In this document: positions 35,591-44,369 of the stretch, one piece after another
Numbering within the stretch: position 1 is the first letter of the stretch
Layout of the letters: every line of letters begins with the position of its first letter
NCBI GenBank assembly: GCA_002050465.1
Contig: MWYX01000059.1
Location: 1-64,000, forward strand
Length of the DNA: 64,000 nucleotides
Reading direction: 5' to 3'
From: Chitinophagales bacterium 65-1
GTDB lineage: Bacteria; Bacteroidota; Bacteroidia; Chitinophagales; Chitinophagaceae
The notes under the pieces: generated by a model
What the model saw: the letters and a program-made list of their open reading frames with translations, nothing else
What the model was told of the DNA's origin: nothing
The model's database searches: none
Position numbers and translations under genes: made by a program

Positions 35591-35621
35591 AAAATAAAAA
35601 CGACGATTATAACAATCGTCG
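35591..35621 (-). terminator. Terminator or attenuator hairpin between rpoZ and coaBC
   Basis: Minus strand: CGACGATT, loop GTTAT, AATCGTCG, then a T-rich tract that runs directly into the coaBC ATG. It could end the bamD-rpoZ transcript or control read-through into coaBC. Confidence 0.75.
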
Positions 35622-35675
35622 CTAAAAATATATTTTCTTATCTAAAGATTAATATAAAAGTTTATACACTTAATA

Positions 35676-36017
35676 TCAACTGAAAAGGTCATCTTCATTT
35701 TTACGGTAATATACTTTATCATCCATAAACTCAGTTGTTGCTAATAATGCAGGGTTGGGCATTCTTTCATATGCCTTTGAAATTTCAATTTGCTCTTTAT
35801 TTTCGTGAATTTCTTCCAGGCTATCTGTATGACTTGCAAATTCTTCTAACTTATTATGTAATTCTTCTTTTAAAGAAATATTAATTTGATTCGCACGTTT
35901 GGCTATAACCGCAATGGACTCATATAAATTGCCTGTTTTACTTTTAATCTCTGTTAGATTTTTTGTTTCTACGACATTACTTGTATTAACGCTTTGTTGT
36001 CGTCTTAGCTTGCTCAT
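35676..36017 (-). CDS. rpoZ: RNA polymerase omega subunit (Rpb6/RpoZ-like)
   Basis: 113 residues. The core TGNLYESIAVIAKRANQINISLKEELHNKLEEF is the omega/Rpb6 helix pair with the conserved AKRAxQI. KAYERMPNPALLATTEF is a Bacteroidota-typical extension. Omega supports assembly of beta-prime. The gene overlaps the 3' end of bamD by 32 bases in another frame. Confidence 0.85.
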   Translation of the reverse strand: MSKLRRQQSVNTSNVVETKNLTEIKSKTGNLYESIAVIAKRANQINISLKEELHNKLEEFASHTDSLEEIHENKEQIEISKAYERMPNPALLATTEFMDDKVYYRKNEDDLFS

Positions 36018-36810
36018 TTTGTAATTCTTTAATGTGATTTAAACTTAAATTGTTATATTCCTGTGCGTCCTTTAATAATTTACTTTCCGGATAACGGTCA
36101 GTAAAGTCATTAAATTCAGTTATTACTTTTTCGTAACGCTCAATTTGTTTTTCCGGAACACTCAGTTTTGCAAACTGGTAAAATGACTTTATGCTCATTA
36201 ATTTATATTCATCACCCAATGTTGATTCAGGATAATTGTTTAATAAATTAGTAAACGCAATGCCTGCAGCCCTGTAATGTTGTAATTTATAATATAACTC
36301 CGCACTTTTATATTCTTTTACTTCAAGCTTAGCCCTGCTTTTGTCAATAATGTCAAATGCATCTTTTAACCTGGAAGATCCCGGATGAGTATTTATAAAA
36401 GTTTGCATCATACCAATAGCTTTAGCAGTGTTTATTTGTTCTAATTCAACTTTGGGTGATTGCAAATAATATGTATAAGCATGCATATACGATATTTCCT
36501 CTTCTTTTGAACTATTTGGAAATACCTCTAAAAATCCATTAAATCGACTTTGGGCTTCTTCATAATTTTTTAAAAAATAAGAGCAATAGGCAAATTTGTA
36601 ATATAAATCTTCAAATTTTTCTGTGCCTTTAACTACTGGAAACAATTCAATATATAATTGTTCGGCTTGCTTATACTTTTTTTTGTAAAAATATTCATCA
36701 GCCATTTTTAACTGATAATTATAGTCCTTACTTTTAAGAACTTTAGAGAACTCATTATTGCATGAAACTATAGTGAAAAAGATAATTACCAGAAAGCTAG
36801 TTAATTTCAT
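35986..36810 (-). CDS. bamD: Outer membrane assembly lipoprotein BamD
   Basis: 274 residues. A lipobox at IVSC (Cys17) is followed by TPR-like helical repeats, beginning ADEYFYKKKYKQAEQLYIEL, with YYKFAYCSYFLKNYEEAQSRF and the F..FP....Y pattern characteristic of BamD. It is an essential part of the BAM machine that inserts beta-barrels. It heads a run bamD-rpoZ-coaBC-porD-DUF4296 that mixes envelope biogenesis with housekeeping. Confidence 0.88.
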   Translation of the reverse strand: MKLTSFLVIIFFTIVSCNNEFSKVLKSKDYNYQLKMADEYFYKKKYKQAEQLYIELFPVVKGTEKFEDLYYKFAYCSYFLKNYEEAQSRFNGFLEVFPNSSKEEEISYMHAYTYYLQSPKVELEQINTAKAIGMMQTFINTHPGSSRLKDAFDIIDKSRAKLEVKEYKSAELYYKLQHYRAAGIAFTNLLNNYPESTLGDEYKLMSIKSFYQFAKLSVPEKQIERYEKVITEFNDFTDRYPESKLLKDAQEYNNLSLNHIKELQNEQAKTTTKR

Positions 36811-36818
36811 AAAGAGCG

Positions 36819-36849
36819 CAAAATTACATTTTTAAAAGAATTCTATAAA
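36819..36849 (-). promoter_or_regulatory. Promoter candidate for the bamD operon
   Basis: Minus strand TTTA (36849-36846), 19 bases, then TAATTTTG (36826-36819), ending 8 bases before the bamD ATG. One mismatch from TTTG-N19-TAnnTTTG. Confidence 0.6.
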
Positions 36850-36917
36850 AATATCTTTTATTAGCCTTAATAATACATAATCCGTTAAATAACACCCGGA
36901 TTTAATAATATATTATG

Positions 36918-36946
36918 AAAAAAACCCCTCGGATACCGAGGGGTTT
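36918..36946 (-). terminator. Intrinsic terminator after the OmpA-family gene
   Basis: An 11-bp perfect stem (AAACCCCTCGG / CCGAGGGGTTT) with a 3-base loop and a T-run on the minus strand, 20 bases past the stop at 36966. Confidence 0.92.
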
Positions 36947-36965
36947 ACTTTTTACAATTAGATAT

Positions 36966-38603
36966 TTATTTGGTAGTACTTCTTATGTCAATGGTATTTG
37001 CATCACCACCGCCAACTTCACAATTGGTAGAAATTCTATCTGAACTTATTCCTTCCTGCTCAACTAAGTATTGTCTTACAGCATCTGTTCTTCTGTTACA
37101 CAAAGACTGAGAAGCTTTAGAAGCTGCAGGATAGCCTGTAATAGTTATATTACAATTTGCGTTTTCTTTTAATCTTGAAGCCACAGTAGCTAACATGGAT
37201 TTGGCGTCAGCCGATAAAGTACTGCTATTTCCTCTTAATGAAATGCTTGGTAAATCACCAATTGTGCAAGCACTGTCAACCGCAGCAACAGCATTTTTGC
37301 AGCATTCTGGTTCCGGACACTTACCAACGCCGTCAGCATCAACAGGTTGACAATATGTAGGAGTATTTAATTCTTTATCCTTACAATCAACAACACCATC
37401 GCCATCTGTATCCCTGCTAACGCCATGCGTATCAACAGGACAGCCTGCAGGTGTATTTGGCTCTTTATCAAGTTGGTCAATCACGCCATCTCCGTCTGTA
37501 TCATCAAGTATGGGCTTAGGTAATTTCATATGGCGTGGATTATTCAACTCACTATATGCATAATCCAATGGATTTATCCACCAAAGAGGTTGCACTCTGT
37601 TTGCTCCGATATTAAAATTCAGTCCAATGGAGGCGAAATTATAACTATCAAAATCTGATGTTATTACTGCATCCCCGGAAGCGTGCTCCTGCCATATTTG
37701 CCCGTCTATATAATCATCTTTAATTACGGTGTATTTTTCCTCAAAAGCCAAATTTATACGATCACTTAGTTTAACTGCAATACCTCCAATAAAATGTCCG
37801 GAAGGTCTAAGGGTCCTACCTCCGATTTTATCACGACGGACACCTGGCGCTTGTGCCGGCGTTTCATACGAATCATCCATACCATCTTTAAGTTTATCTA
37901 GTACCTTCTTCCGATTATCATTGGTTTGGTCTGACGGGGGTATGCTTGAAAATAATGCAGAATAGGTTTGCCCGCTTTCATTTCGTGCATTAACATTAGT
38001 TTGATAAGCGGTCATCCCAAACCCCAAACCACCATATAGAGAAAGCCGGGTAGTACGTTTATGAAAACGAATATTATTAAAACTAAATAACCCTTGCATA
38101 GTTAATTCATGTACCCGTGATCTATAATTATAAAATACAGTTTCAGCCGGCCGGTTGCCTATTGTACTTCCAATAGCGCCAGTACTTGATCTGGTGAGAG
38201 CTGCATAGCCATTCCAGGCGGTATTTTTTGCGTAATTCCGAGCACCTTGCCAGTGAAGCCCTTTAGCGATGCCATAGGTATATTGCGCTCTTATTGAAAA
38301 TAAATACCCAATTGCTTTACGAATATGTATAGCTGCACCAAGTGTTGGCATTCTTGCAGGTACATCTCCACTTACAGTAAACATACCACCCTTAATTCCT
38401 AATTCCCATTGATTTCGTGGTTTTGCAGGAAAACTCTCGGTGTTATTCCAAAAAGCATTTTGCTGAGTCATGTCTTTAGAGGAAATAACAGTAGAATCAT
38501 ACACATCATAAACGTCTTTTTGTGCATGTGAACTATAAGTTAACAGAGAAAATATTCCAAGTAAAAATAACTGGAATAAGAGAGGTGATTTTTTGTTTGC
38601 CAT
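36966..38603 (-). CDS. OmpA-family outer membrane protein with TSP3 calcium repeats
   Basis: 545 residues. A signal peptide (about 1-27) is followed by a beta-barrel-like N-terminal domain rich in aromatic beta-strands (residues 45-360). Thrombospondin type 3 repeats lie about 365-430 (DTDGDGVIDQLDKEPNTP, DTDGDGVVDCKDKE), then an OmpA C-terminal peptidoglycan-binding domain (about 445-540, with LCNRRTDAVRQYLVEQ and GISSDRI). It probably anchors the outer membrane to the cell wall. It has its own promoter and terminator and is likely abundant. Confidence 0.9.
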   Translation of the reverse strand: MANKKSPLLFQLFLLGIFSLLTYSSHAQKDVYDVYDSTVISSKDMTQQNAFWNNTESFPAKPRNQWELGIKGGMFTVSGDVPARMPTLGAAIHIRKAIGYLFSIRAQYTYGIAKGLHWQGARNYAKNTAWNGYAALTRSSTGAIGSTIGNRPAETVFYNYRSRVHELTMQGLFSFNNIRFHKRTTRLSLYGGLGFGMTAYQTNVNARNESGQTYSALFSSIPPSDQTNDNRKKVLDKLKDGMDDSYETPAQAPGVRRDKIGGRTLRPSGHFIGGIAVKLSDRINLAFEEKYTVIKDDYIDGQIWQEHASGDAVITSDFDSYNFASIGLNFNIGANRVQPLWWINPLDYAYSELNNPRHMKLPKPILDDTDGDGVIDQLDKEPNTPAGCPVDTHGVSRDTDGDGVVDCKDKELNTPTYCQPVDADGVGKCPEPECCKNAVAAVDSACTIGDLPSISLRGNSSTLSADAKSMLATVASRLKENANCNITITGYPAASKASQSLCNRRTDAVRQYLVEQEGISSDRISTNCEVGGGDANTIDIRSTTK

Positions 38604-38659
38604 AACTTTTGTTTATTTAAGTGATTGATTTATATCTGTAAAATTAAATAGTGTGTTTG

Positions 38660-38690
38660 CAAAAATATTAAAATAAGGTTAGAATCCAAA
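38660..38690 (-). promoter_or_regulatory. Full consensus promoter for the OmpA-family gene
   Basis: Minus strand TTTG (38690-38687), exactly 19 bases, then TATTTTTG (38667-38660): an exact match to TTTG-N19-TAnnTTTG. The expected leader is about 50 bases. Confidence 0.75.
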
Positions 38691-38854
38691 TCTTTTTAGC
38701 TTTTCTTTAGATTTTTTTAAAGCTTTAAATAATATCTGTATGACCTTTTTGTAAAGTTATTTGCTGCTTTACCTAAAAAATTAGATAAATAGTAAGGGAA
38801 CTATTTCATATTATTCTAATAATATTTGTTTCTGCACTATATTGCCAGCATCAT

Positions 38855-39817
38855 ATGCAATTCTCTAAAAGCCTGATAGCAGAGGAATTAAGAACTTTTG
38901 AAAAAAAGTTTGAAGAAGCTGTAAAAAGCGATACACCTTTACTTGATCGAATAATGAAATACATTATTAAGCGAAAGGGGAAACAATTGAGGCCAATGTT
39001 TGTTTTTTTAAGCGCTAAGCTTCATGGCGAGATAAACGAATCAACTTACAGGGCTGCAGCACTGGTAGAACTATTACATACTGCAACACTGGTTCATGAT
39101 GACGTTGTAGACGAATCTTTAGAGCGCAGGAACTTTTTTTCTGTAAATGCATTATGGAAAAACAAAATTGCAGTTTTGGTAGGTGATTACCTTCTTTCAA
39201 AGGGACTTTTGCTATCAACAGAAGCCGGCGATTTTAAGCATTTACATATTCTATCTGATGCCGTAAAACAAATGAGTGAAGGCGAATTACTGCAAATTGA
39301 AAAAGCAAGAAAATTAAATTTAAAAGAAGATATTTATTTTGAGATCATCAGAAGCAAAACCGCTTCACTTCTTTCGTCTGCATGTTGTGTAGGTGCATGG
39401 AGTACGAGCAAAGATGAAATTATTGCAGATAAAATGAAATTGTTTGGAGAGAAAGTCGGTATTGCATTTCAAATAAAAGACGATCTTTTTGATTATGGAA
39501 GAGAAGATATAGGCAAACCAACAGGAAACGATCTTAAAGAAAAGAAACTAACCCTGCCATTAATTTATGCACTAAATAATATTGATAAATCAAAAAGAAG
39601 AGAAGTGATTTATATCATTAAGAATCAAAATAAAAATAAAAATAAAATAAATTATGTACTAGATATTGTAATAAGTGTAGGAGGGATAAAATATGCTTAT
39701 CAAAAAATGAATGAATATAGAGATGAGGCCTTAGCTATATTATACGAGTTTCCGGAAAGCGAGGCCCGTAAAGGATTAGAGGAATTAGTAAGATATACAA
39801 CAGATAGAAAATATTAA
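38855..39817 (+). CDS. Trans-type polyprenyl diphosphate synthase
   Basis: 320 residues. It elongates allylic diphosphates with IPP, probably to the octaprenyl-type chain for menaquinone. The family residues are GKQLRP (42-47), the first Asp-rich motif DDVVD (82-86), the basic RR after it, and the second Asp-rich motif DDLFD (209-213). It overlaps recJ by one base (TAATG). Chain length cannot be read with certainty. Confidence 0.93.
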   Translation: MQFSKSLIAEELRTFEKKFEEAVKSDTPLLDRIMKYIIKRKGKQLRPMFVFLSAKLHGEINESTYRAAALVELLHTATLVHDDVVDESLERRNFFSVNALWKNKIAVLVGDYLLSKGLLLSTEAGDFKHLHILSDAVKQMSEGELLQIEKARKLNLKEDIYFEIIRSKTASLLSSACCVGAWSTSKDEIIADKMKLFGEKVGIAFQIKDDLFDYGREDIGKPTGNDLKEKKLTLPLIYALNNIDKSKRREVIYIIKNQNKNKNKINYVLDIVISVGGIKYAYQKMNEYRDEALAILYEFPESEARKGLEELVRYTTDRKY

Positions 39818-41532
39818 TGCAAAAAAGGTGGAACATATTATTAGCAGATGATGATAAAGTTGCGGCTTTACAAGAAGCACTTAATATTAGTAAAACATTG
39901 TGCACAATATTAGTGCAGCGAGGCGTGGATACCTTCGATAAAGTGAAAGATTATTTTCGTCCACAGCTAACACATTTATATGATCCATACCTTATGAAGG
40001 ATATGGATAAAGCGGTTAATAGAATTTTATCTGCTATACATAATAATGAAAAGATTCTCGTGTTTGGAGACTACGATGTAGATGGTACTACTTCTGTAGC
40101 TTGTATGTATAAGTTTTTGCAAAAAATATATCAACCACAAAATATCGAGTTTTATATACCGCACCGGTATAGAGAAGGTTATGGGGTAAGTAAGATAGGT
40201 ATTGATTTTGCAAAAGAAAATAATTTTTCGCTTATCATTTCTCTGGATTGCGGAATAAAATCTATAGACCTTATCAAATATGCTAAAGATTTAGGATTGG
40301 ATTTTATTGTTTGCGATCATCATTTACCCGATATTGAATTACCGCCTGCTGTTGCCATACTTAATCCAAAACAAAAAGACTGCAATTATCCATATAAAGA
40401 ATTATGTGGTTGTGGTGTTGGATTTAAACTAATTACTGCACTTTGTAAATGCCTGAATATTCCTGAAAGTGAATTTTTAATTTATCTGGATCTTGTTGCC
40501 ACTGCTATTGCTGCTGATATTGTACCACTGACGGATGAAAACCGGGTTCTTGCTTTCTATGGATTAAAAAAAATTAATGAAAATCCAAGTGCAGGAATTA
40601 AAGCTTTAATGCAGTTGAGCGGCGTTAAAACCAACTACAGTATAAATAACGTGGTATTTATAATTGCTCCCAGGGTTAATGCTGCCGGACGCATGGATGA
40701 TGCCAGGAAAGCGGTGCTAATGTTTGTTGCTGATGATATTAAAACGGCATTAGAATATGCAGAGATGTTGCATACTGACAATATTGACAGAAAGGATGCT
40801 GACACCACCATTACAGAAGAAGCGTTGGCAATTATTGATGGTGATGAAATTCATATTAAAAGAAAATCAACCGTTGTCTTTAGAAATCATTGGCATAAGG
40901 GAGTTGTAGGCATTGTTGCATCAAGATTAATTGAAAAATATCACCGTCCTACAGTGGTATTAACTCAAAGCGGTGAGGTAGTTTCCGGAAGTGCAAGGAG
41001 TGTTTCTGGATTTAATTTGTATGAAGCCATTCATGCGTGCCGTGAGCACCTGATTGGCTATGGCGGGCATTTTGCAGCTGCAGGCTTAACTATGTTGCCG
41101 GCTAATGTAGAAGCTTTCAGTAATAAGTTTGAAGAGATTGTTGAATCTATTATTGAGCCTCATTTATTAATTCCTGAAATTATAATTGATGCTGAAATAA
41201 ATTTTAAAAATATTACCCGAAGTTTTTATAATATCATTTCCCAAATGGAGCCTTTTGGTCCTCAAAATATGCGCCCTGTTTTTATTACCAAAAATGTTTT
41301 TGATACTTCCTGGTCAAAAATTGTAAAGGAACAGCATGTAAAATTTATTGTAAAACAGGATAATATAATTTTTACAGGAATAGGATTTAATATGGCTGAT
41401 AAATTTTATTTACTCCAAATGAATAAGCCAATTGATATTGTTTATACCCTTGATGAAAATGAATGGAACGGAGAAACGCATCTTCAACTTAAAGTGATAG
41501 ATATAAGATTATCAGAAGCACTTTCAGCATAA
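39817..41532 (+). CDS. recJ: Single-stranded-DNA exonuclease RecJ
   Basis: 571 residues. A 5'-3' exonuclease of the DHH phosphoesterase family used in recombination and mismatch repair. Motifs seen are FGDYDVDGT (84-91), SLDCGI, VCDHHLPD with the DHH triad (167-169), the Asp-rich linker and the DHHA1 domain with GYGGHFAAAGL. Translation is probably coupled to the prenyl synthase gene through a one-base overlap. A C-terminal OB-like domain (about 450-565) is present. Confidence 0.95.
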   Translation: MQKRWNILLADDDKVAALQEALNISKTLCTILVQRGVDTFDKVKDYFRPQLTHLYDPYLMKDMDKAVNRILSAIHNNEKILVFGDYDVDGTTSVACMYKFLQKIYQPQNIEFYIPHRYREGYGVSKIGIDFAKENNFSLIISLDCGIKSIDLIKYAKDLGLDFIVCDHHLPDIELPPAVAILNPKQKDCNYPYKELCGCGVGFKLITALCKCLNIPESEFLIYLDLVATAIAADIVPLTDENRVLAFYGLKKINENPSAGIKALMQLSGVKTNYSINNVVFIIAPRVNAAGRMDDARKAVLMFVADDIKTALEYAEMLHTDNIDRKDADTTITEEALAIIDGDEIHIKRKSTVVFRNHWHKGVVGIVASRLIEKYHRPTVVLTQSGEVVSGSARSVSGFNLYEAIHACREHLIGYGGHFAAAGLTMLPANVEAFSNKFEEIVESIIEPHLLIPEIIIDAEINFKNITRSFYNIISQMEPFGPQNMRPVFITKNVFDTSWSKIVKEQHVKFIVKQDNIIFTGIGFNMADKFYLLQMNKPIDIVYTLDENEWNGETHLQLKVIDIRLSEALSA

Positions 41533-41540
41533 TATATTTG

Positions 41541-42236
41541 ATGAAATATTTTTACTACCTGCGCTTATTTTTTTTCATCTCTTTTAACTGGAATATAAGA
41601 TTAGCATGGTTTACTATTTACCATGAAATTAGAGGTGAAAGAAAATACAATCTCAATACAAGTAAACTTGCCCATTTAAAAAAGCTATCAGTAAAAGGAA
41701 ATAATATAGAACATGCTGAAATATACCAGGGTGCAAATTACTACCTGCTGGAAAAAACTTTCGATTACCTGCAAACAATAGAATCAAACCATCACATTCT
41801 TGATTATGGATCCGGCAAAGGCAGAGTACTTGCTGTTGCTGCTTATTATGGTTTTTTAAAGATATCCGGAGTAGAATTTGCAAAAGAATTATGTGATATT
41901 GCAAGAAAGAATATCATCCCTGTTCAACAAAAATTTCTTGATAAAATCTTCAATGTTATTTATGCAAACGCAGTTGATTTTAATATAGAAGCAGATACCA
42001 ATGTATTCTTCTTTTTTAACCCCTTTGATGAAGTTGTAATGCTTGCGGTAGTAAAAAATATACTATTCTCTTTAAAAGAATATCCGAGGGAAGTTTATGT
42101 GGTTTATATCAACCCAATTCATAAAGAAATATTTATGAGTGCTGGCTTTGAGCAGGTATTTCACATGCAGAAATTAAAATATATCGAGGCAAGTATTTTA
42201 ATGATGAATGCCCGAACTGCGATGCCAGAAACATGA
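41541..42236 (+). CDS. Class I SAM-dependent methyltransferase
   Basis: About 231 residues. The frame can begin at a TTG (41538), but the ATG at 41541 is preferred. A hydrophobic, aromatic N-terminus (FYYLRLFFFISFNW) precedes the SAM motif ILDYGSGKGRVLAVA. The sequence FFFNPFDE stands where N-P-P-Y would be in a base methyltransferase, so amino-group methylation of a base or protein is possible but uncertain. It follows recJ by 8 bases. The last residues (ARTAMPET) and the following gap approach a palindromic element. Confidence 0.75.
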   Translation: MKYFYYLRLFFFISFNWNIRLAWFTIYHEIRGERKYNLNTSKLAHLKKLSVKGNNIEHAEIYQGANYYLLEKTFDYLQTIESNHHILDYGSGKGRVLAVAAYYGFLKISGVEFAKELCDIARKNIIPVQQKFLDKIFNVIYANAVDFNIEADTNVFFFFNPFDEVVMLAVVKNILFSLKEYPREVYVVYINPIHKEIFMSAGFEQVFHMQKLKYIEASILMMNARTAMPET

Positions 42237-42243
42237 TTTAATA

Positions 42244-42281
42244 ATCTCCCTAAAAGTTTCCTTTAGAGAGAGTTAGAGGGT
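42244..42281. repeat. Short palindromic element between the methyltransferase and htpG
   Basis: CTCCCTAAAAGTTTCCTTTAGAGAGAGTTAGAGGGTA, a longer relative of the ruvX and def elements, here at the convergent junction with htpG. Confidence 0.65.
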
Positions 42282-42282
42282 A

Positions 42283-44229
42283 TTACACATCTACAATAAT
42301 CCTGCTTTTATTTTCTCCCTGCATCATCTCCACACTCCTGTTTATAAAATTAGTAAGCTCACTACCCTTTAATAATCCTTGTGAAAGCAAAGCGAGGTCA
42401 GCTAAATTTCTTACCTGCCTTTGCTGGGTCTCGGTATTGTCCTCTCTTAATATATTTTTATAAACAGGATGATTGCCATTAATTGTTAGTGTAACATCTT
42501 CAGCCATATTTCCATAAAAACTTCCCATGCCGCCTCCATGCTGTGCCATATCTTTCATCCGGCGCATAAATTCTGGCCTGGTTGCTATTACCGGCGGGGT
42601 TTCAGGATTTAATCCTTTCACTTCAACAGATACATGCATTTCAGGAATTTCTACTTTGAACAATTCTTTTAGCTTTTCTTCTTCCTCTTTGTTTAAAACA
42701 CTTTCAGTTTGCTCAGCTTTATCAATTAAATTTTCTGTTATATCTGCATCAACTCGTACAAACTGCATATCTGTCCATTTCATTTCCATGTTATTGATAA
42801 ATGCAGCATCCACAATGGTTTCAAGCTTAATAACGAGATATCCTTTTTTATTAGCAGCCTGTATATAACTATCCTGCTGTATGGGATCTGTTGTGTATAA
42901 CATTACTAGCTTACCCTCTTTATTCTTTTGCAGAGACTCCGTTTCTTTTTTATATTCTTCAAGCGTATAAAATTTCTTTAAAGAATCAGACCCTTCGGAA
43001 GTCCCTCCGTTGGAGGGATTTAGGGAGGCTTCAAATACATTGAACTTGCTTGCCTTCTCTAAAAATTTATCATCAGTCATCATTCCATACTTCACAAACA
43101 ATCCAAGACTCTCCCACTTCTCTTCAAATGATTTCCTGTCATTATTAAAGATATCCTCTAATTTATCTGCAACTTTTTTAGTGATATGGGCATTTATCTT
43201 TTTTACATTTGGATCACCCTGTAAATAACTTCTGCTCACATTTAAAGGAATATCAGGACTGTCAATCACCCCATGTAATAGCATTAAAAATTCAGGAACT
43301 ATATCCTTTACTTCATCAGTAACAAAAACCTGGTTACTGTATAATTGTATTTTATCTTTTTGAATTTCGTAACGCTCTTTTATCTTGGGAAAATAGAGTA
43401 TACCGGTAAGGTTAAAAGGATAATCTACATTCAGGTGTATCCAGAACAAAGGTTTTTCACCGAAGGGATAAAGTTCTTTATAAAAATTCTCATAATCTTC
43501 TGTAGTTAATTCACTTGGCTTTCTTGTCCAGGCAGGGTTGGTATTATTTATTGGTTTATCCCGATAGCTATCGGGATCTTCGCCTTCCTTTTTGTCTTTT
43601 TTATCTTCATTTTCATCAATAAAAAATATCGGCACAGGTAAAAACTTACAGAATTTTTCAAGAATTGATTTTACTCTGTAAGGCTCTAAAAACTCTTTGC
43701 TTTCTTCATTTATATAAAGTATAATATCGGTTCCTCTTTGTTGTTTTTCTGTTTCCTCCAGGGTAAATTCAGGGCTGCCATCACACTCCCATCTTACTGC
43801 TTTGGCATCTTCTTTAAAACTCTTGGTATATATCTCCACTTTATCACTTACCATAAAAGAGGAATAAAAACCAAGGCCAAAGTGACCAATAATATTTGCC
43901 TCATTCTTTCCTTTATATTTTTCCAAAAATTCTTCAGCACCACTGAAAGCAACCTGGTTTATATATTTATCAACTTCCTCAGCTGTCATTCCCACACCTT
44001 TATCAGAAATGGTTAGCGTCTTTTTTTCTTTATTTACTCTTACTTCAATATTAGTATCACCTATTTCGCCCTTTGCTTCGCCGATGGAAGACAGCGTTTT
44101 TAATTTTTGAGTGGCATCAACTGCATTGCTCACCAATTCACGGATAAAAATCTCATGATCACTGTAAAGAAACTTTTTAATTATCGGGAAAATGTTTTCC
44201 GTCTGTACACGAATACTGCCTTTTTGCAT
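42283..44229 (-). CDS. htpG: Hsp90-family chaperone HtpG
   Basis: About 648 residues from Met8 (MQKGSIRVQTENIF). The N-terminal GHKL ATPase is intact (ELVSNAVDA, DKGVGMT, IGHFGLGFYSSFM). Residues about 217-225 (DPDSYRDK) come from a perfect 18-bp palindrome in the charged linker. A second element encodes SLNPSNGGTSEGSDS near 400-413, in the middle domain. Both insertions keep the frame and lie in places that may tolerate length change. A sigma-54-like promoter element precedes the start. Confidence 0.95.
   Translation of the reverse strand: MQKGSIRVQTENIFPIIKKFLYSDHEIFIRELVSNAVDATQKLKTLSSIGEAKGEIGDTNIEVRVNKEKKTLTISDKGVGMTAEEVDKYINQVAFSGAEEFLEKYKGKNEANIIGHFGLGFYSSFMVSDKVEIYTKSFKEDAKAVRWECDGSPEFTLEETEKQQRGTDIILYINEESKEFLEPYRVKSILEKFCKFLPVPIFFIDENEDKKDKKEGEDPDSYRDKPINNTNPAWTRKPSELTTEDYENFYKELYPFGEKPLFWIHLNVDYPFNLTGILYFPKIKERYEIQKDKIQLYSNQVFVTDEVKDIVPEFLMLLHGVIDSPDIPLNVSRSYLQGDPNVKKINAHITKKVADKLEDIFNNDRKSFEEKWESLGLFVKYGMMTDDKFLEKASKFNVFEASLNPSNGGTSEGSDSLKKFYTLEEYKKETESLQKNKEGKLVMLYTTDPIQQDSYIQAANKKGYLVIKLETIVDAAFINNMEMKWTDMQFVRVDADITENLIDKAEQTESVLNKEEEEKLKELFKVEIPEMHVSVEVKGLNPETPPVIATRPEFMRRMKDMAQHGGGMGSFYGNMAEDVTLTINGNHPVYKNILREDNTETQQRQVRNLADLALLSQGLLKGSELTNFINRSVEMMQGENKSRIIVDV
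43001..43030. repeat. Palindromic element in htpG, middle domain
   Basis: TCCCTCC / GGAGGGA arms within a longer stretch beginning CCCTTCGGAAG at 42991. It is translated on the minus strand as SLNPSNGGTSEGSDS. Confidence 0.7.
43559..43576. repeat. Perfect 18-bp palindrome in htpG, linker
   Basis: TCCCGATAGCTATCGGGA, translated as DPDSYR; compare the imperfect copy at 23161-23178. Confidence 0.9.
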
Positions 44230-44253
44230 AAGAATATTTTTGCCGAGCAAATT

Positions 44254-44270
44254 TCAAAAAAAGTGCCACG
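44254..44270 (-). promoter_or_regulatory. Sigma-54-like promoter candidate for htpG
   Basis: Minus strand TGGCAC, five bases, TTGA, against the -24/-12 consensus TGGCAC-N5-TTGC. The -12 element ends 24 bases before the ATG, giving a short leader. Upstream on the same strand lie TTGCCA and CTGTCAGC words that could bind an activator. There is no TAnnTTTG box. Confidence 0.45.
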
Positions 44271-44369
44271 ATAAAATTGCTGACAGGTTGGCAATTGTTT
44301 ATAAATAAAAGAGTTGTTACCCATTATTAAATACTTAATAAATTAACTTCGCCTGACTAAATTATATAC

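Noticed and set aside
39600-39660. AAATAAAAAT run in the polyprenyl synthase gene as a repeat array
   Set aside because: It is a short Lys/Asn-coding low-complexity stretch (QNKNKNKINY) with no extended periodicity.
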